Source of the DNA: Entonaema liquescens
Lineage: Eukaryota > Ascomycota > Sordariomycetes > Xylariales > Xylariaceae
Direction of reading: 5' to 3'
Assembly (NCBI GenBank): GCA_902805475.1
Contig: CADCSX010000003.1
Location: 868,001-932,000 of the forward strand
Length of the DNA stretch: 64,000 bases
A program made the translations under genes and the position numbers. Below are positions 46,278-57,407 of the stretch, one piece after another (positions within the stretch are counted from its first letter, which is position 1; the number at the start of each line of letters is the position of its first letter). Under the pieces are notes generated by a model. That model saw nothing but the letters and a program-made list of their open reading frames with translations. It ran no database searches and was not told where the DNA came from.

Positions 46278-47045
46278 ATGTCTGCACAAGATCGTGTTCA
46301 GCATTACATATCCCAGCTCGACCGTGAGGTACGCCGTAACCATATATCGTATATCTTAGCCTGTTAGGCTATTTCGATATCCGTCCGGGTCGCATGCTCC
46401 TGAAGACTGACAAGAGATAGCTTTCTAAATACCCTGCTCTCAACAACCTCGAAAAGCAGTTTGGGGTTCCTAAGGTTTATGCTGTTCTCGGTGTAGCCTC
46501 CCTTTACTTATTTTTCATCATCTTCAACCTCGGCGGTCAACTCCTAACCAACTTCGCCGGTTTCGTGGTCCCCGGATACTACTCTCTTGCTGCACTATTT
46601 AGTACCACCAAAGCAGATGACACTCAGTGGTTGACCGTATGTTCTACTATTGACCCGGACTATGTTTTTCCTTTGCTAACTTGCTCCAGTACTGGGTTGT
46701 TTTTGCCCTCTTCTCGTAAGCCAACGACCGCGCGGCCTTCCTGTATCATCGTGGGTTACTAATTTATGTTGTAGCGTTGTCGAGAGCGCCGTGAGCGTTG
46801 TCTACTGGTTCCCCTTCTACTATACCTTCAAGTTCGTCTTCTTACTTTGGCTTTCGCTGCCCATGTTCAGGTATGTATTTTATCGTACAATTTTCAGCAG
46901 CCTCACCCGACTAACAATATGTAGCGGCGCCCAACTCATCTTCCGATCTTTCCTCCAGCCAATGCTTGGACGACACTTCTCCGAGTCTGGTTCAACTGCT
47001 GCCAACTTGCGCGCCAAGGCCGACTCTTTTGGCAAGGACCAGTAA
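46278..47045 (+). CDS. YOP1: Yop1, ER-tubule shaping protein of the TB2/DP1/HVA22 (REEP) family
   Basis: Five exons: 46278-46328, 46421-46636, 46690-46715, 46775-46870 and 46925-47045; 169 residues with all phases consistent. The start MSAQDRVQHYISQLDREL and motifs KQFGVPKVYAVLGV, NFAGFVVPGYYSL, ADDTQWLTYWVVFALFSVVE and YWFPFYYTFKFVFLLWLSLPMF are family-typical, with the two membrane hairpins and the C-terminal amphipathic helix (AQLIFRSFLQPML). Yop1 bends ER membrane and keeps tubules with the reticulons. Exon 3 is only 26 bases, so simple gene finders may miss it. The intron acceptors (GATAG, CCAG, GTAG, GTAG) are all canonical AG. Confidence 0.94.
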
Positions 47046-48766
47046 GCTAGCTTATTTGATCGGGCCGCCGCTATGAGCATAGACAAGCAGGGCAATCCAC
47101 ACATGCTCTAGTGGATACAAATTCGTCAAGTTGACATAACTACTGGCACGTGTCAGTATCAATCCATGATCGGGGTTTTACAACCTAAAGAAAAATGGAA
47201 GAACTATAGTTGCGATGCAGTTGGGAAAGGATTCCATCGTGTTGGAGGATAACATGTCCTTTCCTACAAAGTGTTTCCTTGGACGATTATAGAACTCAGT
47301 CGGTTGGTGCGTATAGAGGTTGATCCGCGAATGATATTGCATTTCACCACATTCATAACTGTCCAACTCGATTCACGTGCCTACGACATACGAAATTCAT
47401 ATAGTTGACCTTAAGAGTGTTTGTGTGCGCCCAATCAGAACGTGATAAAACAAGACCTAGAGATTTGACGTTCTAAAGAGGTAGCAGTATGCTATCGGAT
47501 TACCTGAATCCTGATCATACTATATACTAAGTCGTACTCGACATAATGGACGCTGGTCTTATAAATATTCCAAGCGATGCAACGGTCTAATTTTTGAATG
47601 CTGGGAAACTTGGTTAGTTAATATCCACGCTGGTTCCTATTGACATCGATATTCTATAGCACAGGGTTCAGGCTATACCGATTTTTTCCGCAAGCTCAAC
47701 CACTGCGCAGACCATCCTGACGACAGATCACACATTATGTTGGTTAAACACTATTGGATTACCAGGCTCAAAAGAGGTCATCAGAGCTGATGTAGAATAT
47801 AGTAAGAGGACTATGCAAGGCTTACCTGCAATATCATACAGCTCCAACATTACTCACGATGTTAGGAACTGGCCAATGGGTCTATACGCGTTTCTTGATA
47901 TGGTTTATCGATTGTCCAGACTTGCTTCAGGTCATCATCGCATCATGGTAGCCAGCAATTAAGGGCCCTCGTGATGATGGTTTTAAACAAGGGATACTTT
48001 GAAGTTACTCTCGACACACACATCGGTCGCCAGCAGCGTGGAAATCAAAATGGCAAGCTGGCGATGATTTGAGTTGGTGGTCTTCCAAATGTTTTGATGA
48101 AAGAAGAAAAAGGAATCACCGGACAAAAAAAAAAGTTAGAAACTTAACGTATCGAAATTTTTGGAACGGCTCCACTTGCATCGCTCCACCGATTTAGTTA
48201 CCATAGAAGGTAAGAGCGTGCAGAACCTGCCACTAATAATCACCTGTCGGTCGGCTGGCTAAATCAAGCCTAAGCAATGAGAAAGAGCGACAAAAGGAAA
48301 CTAGGCCCAATTTATCATACGCCATAGGATCACTGGAAAAGTTGGAACTTTGAAACTTCTTCCCCACGAATGAGCTCTCCGAATACTTTTAATTATACAA
48401 TATACCAAAGAAACCGTTTTCCCTCTTCCCGATATTTACTTTGCCAAAAATACCATACAGCAGTAGTAACCGACTTAAAACTTGAAGATCCCTCTACTCC
48501 AACCTCTTCCACATTTTCTAAAGATCATCACTTGCGTTCACTCACGTCCACTTACATCGTTATATCGGCATAGCTCATCCTCCCGCCACCTACTACCTCC
48601 TACCTGCAAGTGGCGTATCATATTAGCGAAGCATCCCCAACAGTATCGTTACGAAGAGTGTGGTTTGACGAATCTTTGAATTTGTAGACGGTGTATTGGT
48701 GGTACTGGGGAGTTTCAACATACTCGTCCTACTGGGAGCGACCGACGTACGTGCTAGCAGTTCAAC
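47046..48766. other. Intergenic, YOP1 to eIF4E-family gene
   Basis: About 1.7 kb of ordinary composition; only short random frames. No gene, RNA or repeat is supported. Confidence 0.5.
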
Positions 48767-49957
48767 ATGGATAGACAGGAATCGATATGGACTCGCCGCA
48801 ACAAGTGAGTCCGACCTTGTCCGTGTTGAGATTCCCGCTTCGTCTTGGGCACTAACCACTTCTAATTCCTGTAGTGTTACCAACCTCTCTCTGTCCACGC
48901 CGAGCCAGTCCGATAATTCCACAACCCCGCGGGACTTCTCGAGTTTAGCACGTAGAAATGGCGCCACCTCATCCCACGGACGCTCGAACCCCTTCGGCGC
49001 GACGACTCCCGGCGGCACCTTAACGTCGCCCACTAGCGCCGGAGGGGCTAATCAGTTTGGCCTCGGGTCCGGCGCATTCGCCTCGTTCGGTTCCGCCAAA
49101 ACTCCCAAGTCTCAAGGAAATCCCTTTGAGCAAGCCATGGGTGCGGTTGGTGCCAAGACCCCCTCCTCCGAGAAGACGGCAAAAGAAGCTATGCGATCCA
49201 CTGCCGTCGGCAAACCTTCCATGGGCTCCATTTCCGAAACGAGCGCCCAACAAGCGTCTGCGGCGACGACACACCCTCTTCGCGACACGTGGGTTTTTTG
49301 GTACAGGCCGCCTATTACAAAGGCTAATGGCTATATTGAATACGATAAGACGTTACACGCTATGATGTCTGTGAAGACTGCGGAGGAATTTTGGTTGGCC
49401 TATTCACACTTGAAACGGCCCTCGTCGCTACCCACCGTATCGGACTATCACCTCTTCAAGAAGGGCATTCGTCCAATATGGGAAGACGATGAAAACAAGC
49501 TAGGCGGAAAGTGGGTTCTACGACTGAAGAAGGGTGTCGCCGATCGGTATTATGAGGATCTCCTGATGGCCTGTATTGGCGATCAATTCGGAGATGAGAC
49601 GGACGAGCTTTGCGGTGTCGTGCTCAGTATGCGCAACGGAGAGGATGTGCTGAGCATTTGGACTCGAAGCACTGGGCAGAAAGTCCTCAAGATTCGGTAC
49701 GTCTATTCACTATAAGTCTATTCACTATAGCTTTCGTTAGATCTCTTTTGCTTACCATATTTAGCGAGACGATGCGGCGCGTGCTGAATTGTCCACCCGA
49801 AACGCGTATCGAATTCAAGAGCCATGACACCAGCATGCAGCAGCGTTCCGCTATCGACGAGATGCGCCGCGAGAAGGCGGCCCAGAACCACCATAACGAC
49901 AAACGAACCCACAACAATAATAAAAACCGACAGTCGCAAGATGAGCAACGATCGTAG
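48767..49957 (+). CDS. eIF4E-family cap-binding protein (class II/4EHP-like)
   Basis: Three exons: 48767-48804, 48875-49696 and 49765-49957, giving 350 residues. ATG 48767 (MDRQESIWTRRN) is supported by the GTGAGT donor and phase-2 junction, which place it in frame with the main exon. The N-terminal ~150 residues are Ser/Thr/Gly-rich and disordered. The cap-binding fold follows: HPLRDTWVFWYRPP, KTAEEFWLAYSHLKRPSSLP, DYHLFKKGIRPIWEDDENKLGGKWVLRL, EDLLMACIGDQF, CGVVLSMRNGEDVLSIWTR. The first cap-stacking Trp position in this family is often Tyr/Phe/Trp (here in WVFWYRPP), and the SHLKRPSSLP loop suggests the 4E-HP-type class rather than the main eIF4E. It should bind m7G-capped mRNA and modulate translation; whether it binds eIF4G is unknown. 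The C-terminal tail is rich in Asn, Gln and basic residues. Confidence 0.88.
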
Positions 49958-52095
49958 CGGGATCAGAGAACAAATTTTTACGGCTTCTAAGAATCTTTGG
50001 CGAGTCAGTTAATTAAACAGTTGCATGCATGGCTTTTCCCACGCAGAAACATTCCGGTGAGGGCGGTCCCGTCTTGAGAAATCAGCGGTGAATTGTATTA
50101 GGGTAGAAGCGTTCTGATCAATGCGGAAACAGGCCAATTTTTGTTTGTTGGGCCATGCTACTTGCTACTGCCTACTAGGGATTTCGTCTCATCTCAAAAC
50201 GTCTCCTCACTCGACGAAGCGCTGCTGTTTGCTTATTAGCCATTACACCAAAAAAAAACCCCCCAAAATTCCCCCCAAGTGGCTCCCCCTCATCCCCAAG
50301 AGCCGAGTCCAGGATGAATGTGTAACTAAATTTTCAGATGCCGATGACGTCTACGTATTTGTGTGTGTGTGTGTGTATGTGTGGGTGTGTACATTACGGA
50401 AAGGGGGGTGATCATACGATTACAATAGGTTCTTGCGGCATGTTTGGTTTCTTTTTTTGGTGTCTGGTTGAATGTGTCTGACGAGAACAAAAAAAAACAA
50501 CGAAACGAAACGAAATAACATGCACCCCATTTTTGGTTGGTAAAGGGGGATTCTCATGAGCTGAGATAACGGGCCGTATGATTCCACACTTCGATGTATT
50601 GTATAGGTAGTTGTATCAAAAATTCGGAACACTGTTGGGTCAGGGGAGGCGCCATAGCGGTGGGCTAATTACATGATGAATGAGAAGCTAGGATTTTTAG
50701 GGATATGAGTTATCTTTCTTGCAAGATGTTCAGGACTGTACTTTGAAGAGCTAGGTATGGTTAATATATGTCCAGAACAGGTCAGTTGATAGGTAGAATG
50801 GGTGAGTATTGAATAGGAGAAACTCCCTTTGGAATCGGACATGGCTTCCCGAAGGGGAAAACTCGATTTTGTGTGTATACTCCGGCTTGCGAATAGAAGC
50901 GGAAAGGGGGTACTTGGCTCCTGGGATATTTTGAGCCCGGGTATAACGTAATACTAGTGAAGACATGCATGTATACTGTGGAAGATGCCAACTCTAGTGT
51001 GGGCGGTTTCACTGTGATCAGAGGGGGAGTATGTTTACTCAACTGTGCTCGATTCTGAAGCATAGGTAGTTATATATACTCCTTTCCTCCACGAAAATTC
51101 TCAGGACAGGAAGTTTCAAGCCCTTAACATGAGCGATAAGGGGAGGATAAAATAAAATCAAGAGGCTTTAGGAAGATGACTGTTTTACACAGCCCTTTTT
51201 CTATATTCAAATACTTGGTGTTAAATGTAACTACATGATCTCTACCTTTCAAAACAACTCGTAAATTAGATCGCTTGCCTTTGGTACTTCTCCTGACTCG
51301 GCAGCTAGTTTGGGACTTTAGTGAAGAAGGATATGATTAAGGGGTAAATATGTATTTCATTTTACTCTTACCCTATGGCAATTTCGACGTCATGGAGGAT
51401 TAAAGCGCAACTCACCCCCTTTCACTTACTCAAATAATATATAGGCTCTTATATAAGGAGTCCCTATCATTAGTTCTCCCAACTTAGAGGCAAGAGATTT
51501 CGAAATAATCAACTTGATTGGATGCTAAAGCATGATGATGAATACCATATTAAGCAACTACAACTGCAACTGCAAAGTCAGATCGAATAATCCTATTCGG
51601 GCTCAAGATGCAAAGATAGAAAAAGCCACTATCAATAAATATCGCAATCACAAAAGCAACTTATTGCAAACGCACGTCATGTCACCGAGGAGAAGATAAA
51701 GAGTAAACTGAAATCGAAAGTAGTTCGTTCCATGTCATTAATTTTGACCATGCCTTGAACACTCAAAGCCATCCGCCAGCCGCCCGAAACCCTTCCGTCC
51801 CTACCCACCAAACCGGATCGCCCAATGATCCCTGCCAACGAGATTTCGCAACCTCAACACAAAATGTACAGTAGATATGGGCTTTTCCTTTATGACGTAG
51901 AAAAAAGCTAATTTTGAATGGTGCGTCTGGCTGTTGTATCGGCCAGCGCAATGCAATGCAATGCAGCGCAATAGTTTCTTCCCCCCTGATTTATTTATAA
52001 TCATCTGAATAGAAGATTCCCCTTCCATCACGCAATGGTATCATAACGCCATCCCTCTCAATACGGACGTGCTATGCCGATTTCAAAACCAAAAA
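49958..52095. other. Shared 3' region of eIF4E-family gene and CAF-1 gene
   Basis: About 2.1 kb between convergent genes. It contains a GT microsatellite at 50359-50391 and a GCAAT run at 51948-51971. No gene is supported. Confidence 0.5.
50359..50391 (+). repeat. GT microsatellite
   Basis: (GT)n with one TATG and one GGG interruption. Confidence 0.8.
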
Positions 52096-54203
52096 TTACA
52101 AGGCAAATGCTGGTAAGAGTGCCCATTGCTTGATATTCTTCTTCGCACCCGGGACACTAACGCGATGAGCGACCCTGTCCAATGTCACCCTGACTTGTGC
52201 CTTCGTACAGCTCGGAAACTTCTTCGTCAACATCTCTATAATCGTTCCCTTGGTAAATTCTTTGAGCTCATCGCTGACGATAGCACGCCTGAATTCATCA
52301 AAAACGTCCTTTGGAACTGAGTTTTGATTGTCTGCTGCCGGGGAACTGGCCGTACCCGAAGTAAGCGCCGAAAAAGCGTCTGCGGGTACATCAGGCGGAG
52401 GCATAGATGTTGAAGGAGCAGGCGTCGATGTGACCGCACTCTTTGTTGCCACTTTCTTCGCCGGAGCTGACCAGTAGGAAGTTGAGAAAGGGTCAATTCC
52501 TGAGTGATGCTCAACTGTATCTACGTCCATTGTTAGTTTAAGATACCACATTGTCAATTTGAGTGAACTTACCTAGGAGGACCTCAAGTCGATAGTTATA
52601 TGTAGTAGCACAAGGGCCAAGCCTCGTTCGATCCTCAAAACATATGCCGGTGCTTACCGGTTCCTTTTCACCAAGGAAGCTCGGTCGGATGGTAGTAGGT
52701 TGGTCCTCAGAATCATCGAGGAAGTCTTCCATTTCTCCGTCACCATCATGAGAATCGTCATCGTCATCTTCATCATCCAGGTCTTCACCGTCGTCTTCCA
52801 CCCATTCTGCTTCAGAATCATATTCGTAATTCAGTGGGAGGAATTTCCCGACAGGCTTGCGGGACAGTGAACGAAGTTTCTCAGCCTCAATGGGCGTAGT
52901 AACGGTTCCGAAATATGGTGGTCTGACGTCTTCGTAGAAAGACAGGTATTTCGCAGTGATGGTATTAAGCTGTTCTTGAGCGTTTTCGGCTAGTTCCTTG
53001 GTCTGCGACTCCGTTTTTGTACCTGCCTCGTTCTGTACACTCTCCATGATATTCTTTACGCTCGGCGGAATATAACCACGCTTCCGTGTGAATGCCAGGT
53101 TGAATGTTTCCGTTGGGTTGAACGGCTTGGGGTTGAATTCACCTCGCTCGCCGCGAATATACTCATCCAGGATTCCGGATTTGACATTTTTGGTCTCCTC
53201 ATCCATTTCGAACGGTTGGGAAGCCAGTATGACATCGGGCTTAACGAAAAAGGGTTGAAATACTCGGTCGTATGCTGACTTCTCAGGCTTAGCTTTAGCT
53301 TTTGGTGAACTGGTAGCGGCATCGGATTCTGTATAAGGCTTTGCGATTTGCTCGGCAGCCTTCTTTGAGGTAGCATTCTGGGCTCGTTGGACGAAAGTCG
53401 CTAACAAGTTCTGTTGTCGCCCTTGCGCTTCTTCCTTCTTACGCTTGGCTGCTTCCTTAGCGGCTTCTTTTTCTCCTTCTCAGCTACTTTTGCTGCTTTT
53501 GCTGCCTCATCGGCAGCCTTCTTTTTAGCCTTTTCAGCAGCCTCCGCTTCCTTCTTCTGACGCTTCTCAGCTGCTTCGGCTTCCCTTTTCGCCTTCTCGG
53601 CCTCTTTCGCTTGGCGCTTCTCTTCAGCCTCCTTCTCTTTCCTAGCTTTCTCAGCAGCTTTTGCCTCTTCCTTCTCAAGCTTATCTGCTGCCTTGCTGCC
53701 TAATTTCTGTTTCTTGGTGGCGTTAAGCTTTTCCTCAATGGTCGACGGTGGCTTTCGCTTGGCTCCTTGGGTTGTAGGGGCGGAAAGAGAATCTGTCTTG
53801 GTAGGTTGAGAAGTTGTGCCGGCTGATGCGGAGGGCGATGATAGGGGTGTTTTGTTCGGTGAGAGTGAGTTTCTCATTGCTGGACTGGATCCGGCATCAG
53901 TTAAGGCCGCGGGACTACTTCCTGGGGTTGCATCTGCGGTTGCCATTGACGTAGGCAACTCTATGATATTGGCGTTAACTACCTATACATGCAAGCTACA
54001 AAGTAAAATAAAGAATAATACTCACGCGGCGGGTTGATAGCAGGAATAGACATTTTAGGCGATTTTAGTTTTCCTAGGTTCTCCGAATGAGAAAGCTCAT
54101 CGATGGCAAGCTGGCCAGGGGTATCAACAAAGTCCTCGTGCGTCCTTTTCCTCGGTGTTGTTGGTGCCTCCTGTATATTTGGGGATATCGAGAATAAAGG
54201 CAT
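52096..54203 (-). CDS. rlf2: Chromatin assembly factor 1 large subunit (Cac1/Rlf2, p150), one frame break
   Basis: Minus strand, exons 54026-54203, 52573-53960 and 52096-52520; introns with GTGAGT and GTAAGT donors; ~663 residues when one base is restored. Layout: short N-terminus with a Pro-rich patch, Ser/Thr-rich linker, long Lys/Glu/Arg-rich charged helix (KER region, residues ~120-220, KEEAKAAEKARKEKEAEEK), CAF-1 conserved region (YDRVFQPFFVKPDVILASQPF), acidic ED region (AEWVEDDGEDLDDEDDDDD), and a C-terminal winged-helix-like part (EFTKGTIIEMLTKKFPSCTKAQVRVTLDRVAHRV). It deposits H3-H4 behind replication forks, bound to PCNA and two WD40 subunits. The frame changes inside the KER region near the T5 run 53468-53472 (A5 on the coding strand); one extra base joins EKEKK to AAKEAAKRKKEE without loss. 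Confidence 0.88.
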
Positions 54204-54699
54204 TGAGGTAATTGATTTAAGGGCGGGTTCCCCAGCACATTACAGGACCAAAGCAATAAACTGGTATTCAATCTGAGATTGGGTTGGCTAGTTATCGAAA
54301 TAGAAATTTAGATCTAATAAGGGATTATAGGTATAGACGGGCAAACTTAGCAAGTCTCGTTAGGAGAGGGTAACATGCAGTTAGTGTGAGGCTTCACCAA
54401 TTTGTCTTGGTTAGAAGTCAATTGGTGAAGGAGTGGGTGAGTTGAACCGCTGTCCAGGATTAACTGGTGGATCGGAGAACGCGTTCAAACGCGAAAACTA
54501 GGGTGCCACAGAAACGAAACGCGTCGGGATTGGCAAATTGAATTGCCAAGTCAAGACTAGCGTCTATACAACATAGAGTTAGCGCCATGCTAGCATGCTT
54601 TTACTTGGTCTGTGCTCTTTATCAGATATATTGTGGTCCGTGCATTTTTGTTCTTGACAACCGCAAGTGCCTCATAACTACATATCTAAAACTAACTCC
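54204..54699. other. CAF-1 promoter region
   Basis: About 500 bases upstream of the CAF-1 gene. It contains ACGCGT and AACGCGTT words near 54480-54525, similar to the MluI-box of S-phase genes, which fits a replication-coupled gene; inference only. Confidence 0.4.
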
Positions 54700-55186
54700 C
54701 ATAAAGTTTATGCGATTTAATTTACTTAAAATTATAAATAAACTTAAAATAAAATAAAATGTTAAAAATATTAAACATTAGTTAAATTAATTAAATATTT
54801 ACTTAAACATTTAAAGTAAATATTTTTTTATTATTTATAAAAATAATATAATTTTAAAATATTTATTTAAATTTAATTATTTTATAACGTATTTTTTTTT
54901 TAATATTATTAAAATTTTAAATATTAATGTTATTTATATAAGTTCGACGTAACATTTTTAAAAAAATATTACGCATTAATTAAAAAAACGGGTAATAATT
55001 AAAAATAACGTATTAAATTTTAAATATTAATAAAAAATTATTCTAACTTTTATTAATTTTTAAAAAAAAAAAAAATAATAAAAATTTATAAAATATTATA
55101 AAATATATTAAAATACGTAGGAAATACGTTTATTCGGAAGTATTTTAATTAAATCCCAAATCTTGCCCGTTTTTTTAATTAATGCG
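54700..55186. repeat. Small AT-rich island with a 21-bp perfect inverted repeat
   Basis: About 490 bases of A/T, similar to the larger island but with less CpG bias. The word at 54972-54992 (CGCATTAATTAAAAAAACGG plus G) recurs as its exact reverse complement at 55166-55186, bounding a ~215-bp unit. It may be a small MITE or the end of a decayed element. No target duplication is recognisable. Confidence 0.65.
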
Positions 55187-55210
55187 CAACACCCCCAAAG
55201 GGGTGCTGCG
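55185..55210 (+). repeat. GC-rich hairpin at the island border
   Basis: CGCAACACCCC pairs with GGGGTGCTGCG (one mismatch in 11) around a CAAA loop. It directly abuts the right arm of the 21-bp inverted repeat. Confidence 0.75.
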
Positions 55211-56284
55211 TCGAACTTGTGTAAACAGCATTAATAGTGGGGGTAACAGCTGAAAGAAGCTGCCTGCTAACTGAATCATTGCTTCCTGATTGGGTTCTTT
55301 GTTCGCTTACCTGGCAATAATTCTGCCGTACTTACCTTGTTTGCTTTGTTGCCCGCCCCACTCACCGCCCCCAGATTGTGTATAAATATGTGGCCATCCT
55401 CCCCCAATCTTCCACTTCTTTTCCTTTTCTCCTTCATACTTACCTTGTTCCAAGAACCCTCGCTCAAGCATGAGGGTTCTTAAGGGGAGACGCCTGCATT
55501 GCACAGCGCGGAGCTGACCCTCTTCTATTATTCCTCGTGGATCGTAGGGAGCGCAATTTTTGCTTTTCATACATCTTTTTCGTTATGATCGTTGCCTTGG
55601 AGCAGTGACATGAGGAAGAGGAATCATTACGTAGCATATTTCGTAAATAGTTGAGCGTGTCTAACGCGTTCCAACATCCATTGTATCATCGCCGTCGCGT
55701 AACTTCATGAAATATGTGTAATTCAATCCCATAATTCTAAGCAGACTAGCTTTTATCATGAGTTCAAGGCGCTTTAAATACACTGTATCACGTTGGATCC
55801 CATCAGGCACGCGTAGAAACAGTCGATGAGTACAGAATCCCGGTTTACATGCCGCAACATCGGAGTCCTATATTAACTGACATGCATATATCATATCCTA
55901 CCTAAAGCTCTTCGTCTGTAAATAGCCAGTCCCATAGGTAGGTAAATCTGTAGCTCCATGAAATCGTTCAGTCATTATCGCAATATATTCCTTATCGATA
56001 AGACGACAGCTGCATTCGGGCTTTGACGGACCGATTGTGAAATCTACTCAATTAATCTTCTATCCGAATTTTCGGCATCGCGAAAAGCCTCACTATAAAC
56101 CCCGCGAGAGCGAACCACCAAACCCGCGTTATACACCAATTCCGACCCGCCCAGCACCGACACAGGATTGATTGGGTAGGGGACTCATAGTTGAGAGCTT
56201 GGGGAAGGCGGATAGGAAGACAAGCATGAAGATATATTGAACCAAACCTCGGAAATACGATACGGTGTTCCTCTCTCACACACA
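55211..56284. other. Intergenic, AT island to MRPL34
   Basis: About 1.07 kb. A minus-strand frame at 55307-55570 has an ATG but no recognisable motif. The MRPL34 promoter is on the right. Confidence 0.45.
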
Positions 56285-56793
56285 ATGCGGTCTTTCGCTC
56301 TAGCCGCTCTCCCACGAGCTCGGTGCGCCAGCAAAAACGCCCTGAATAAAGCGACTTCATCCGTACAATCGCTAGCTACGCAAAGGTCCGTACCGTATCC
56401 CGATTCCCAACATACCTACCTATCCAGCCACCATTCTAACCTCCTCCCTTCCAAACAGGCCATTCTCCTCTCTCCCCACCCTCCGACCCACGATCCTCCC
56501 TCCTCAAACCCCGTCTTCCGCCCCTCCCCTCCTCCTCCTCCACCCTTCTCCTCCAATCCCTCGCCCCGCAGACAGCCGCAACCCTCGACCTCGTCCCCAA
56601 GACCGCCCTCACCGCACACCCCTGGCTCTCCGGCGCCGCCCAGGTCCGCTGCGGCCCGCGCCCCACGATGGCGCGCTCCAGCCGCCTCGTGCGCAAGCGC
56701 CGCCACGGCTTCCTGAGCCGCGTGCGCACGCACAACGGCCGCAAGACGCTGCAGCGCCGCCGCGAGAAGAAGAGGTCTTCGCTGTCGCAATAG
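56285..56793 (+). CDS. MRPL34: Mitochondrial ribosomal protein bL34m, frame change in the linker
   Basis: Exon 1 is 56285-56385 (MRSFALAALPRARCASKNALNK, a clear mitochondrial presequence), the intron is 56386-56458 (GTCCGT donor, TTCTAACC branch, CAG), and exon 2 runs to 56793. The end is unmistakable bL34: QVRCGPRPT, LVRKRRHGFLSRVRTHNGRKTLQRRREKKR. The first part of exon 2 (RPFSSLPTLRPTIL) and the last part (TAATLDLVPKTALTAHPWL onward) are in different frames, with C4 runs at 56509, 56521 and 56526 between them. Two extra C bases, or one fewer base, join them into ~145 residues. An alternative is a longer intron from the GTACAA at 56363 to the CAG near 56574, which skips the problem. bL34 is a core protein of the large mitoribosomal subunit. 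Confidence 0.8.
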
Positions 56794-57407
56794 AGTTGGT
56801 TCCCCGCTGGAGATGGTTCTTGCGGTAGACGGGATAATGGCTTCACGCGAGGGTGTGTAGGGGTGTATGAAGGGGTGAGAGGGAATTAGGTGCTTGACTG
56901 CGGAACTTTTATGTGCCTAGGTAGAGGAGAGAAGGGGAGTGAAAGAGGTGTACTATATATTACGTATAGACCTGTATATTCCAAGAACCATCTCTAAACT
57001 AGAAACCTCAGCACCCAATTTGTCAAATCAGCCTTCTGTCTACATATCCCGACTATATGGAACTAGGTTTTCCATTTCATCAAAGAGGTATGTCACTACG
57101 AGCTTTAGTTGATCATAAGTTCATTATAGCAGATGCACGTGTATCTAAAGTAGGAAAACTTAGTCCTCATCGGGGTGTTCAACTGAGACATGTCCAGAGG
57201 AGGATTAGGCATATACAGCCCATTTATTCATAGGAAACCACAATAAATACAAAAAGGGCCTCATAACTCTATAAACACCCCATCCATTTCCCATCCCTCT
57301 CCCCACCGACCACCCATCATATTCATACTTATTCCCATCCCCATTCCCGTTCCCAAACCCGTCCCCATCATAACCGTCCCATTCAACAGACGCCAATCTC
57401 CCACCCC
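56794..57407. other. Shared 3' region of MRPL34 and the beta-glucosidase gene
   Basis: About 610 bases between convergent genes. A run of CCATTCCC/CCCATC-type words near 57285-57395 is a degenerate simple repeat. No gene. Confidence 0.5.

Noticed and set aside
55307..55570. 87-codon minus-strand frame beside the small AT island
   Set aside because: Low-complexity Gly/Lys sequence, no family features.
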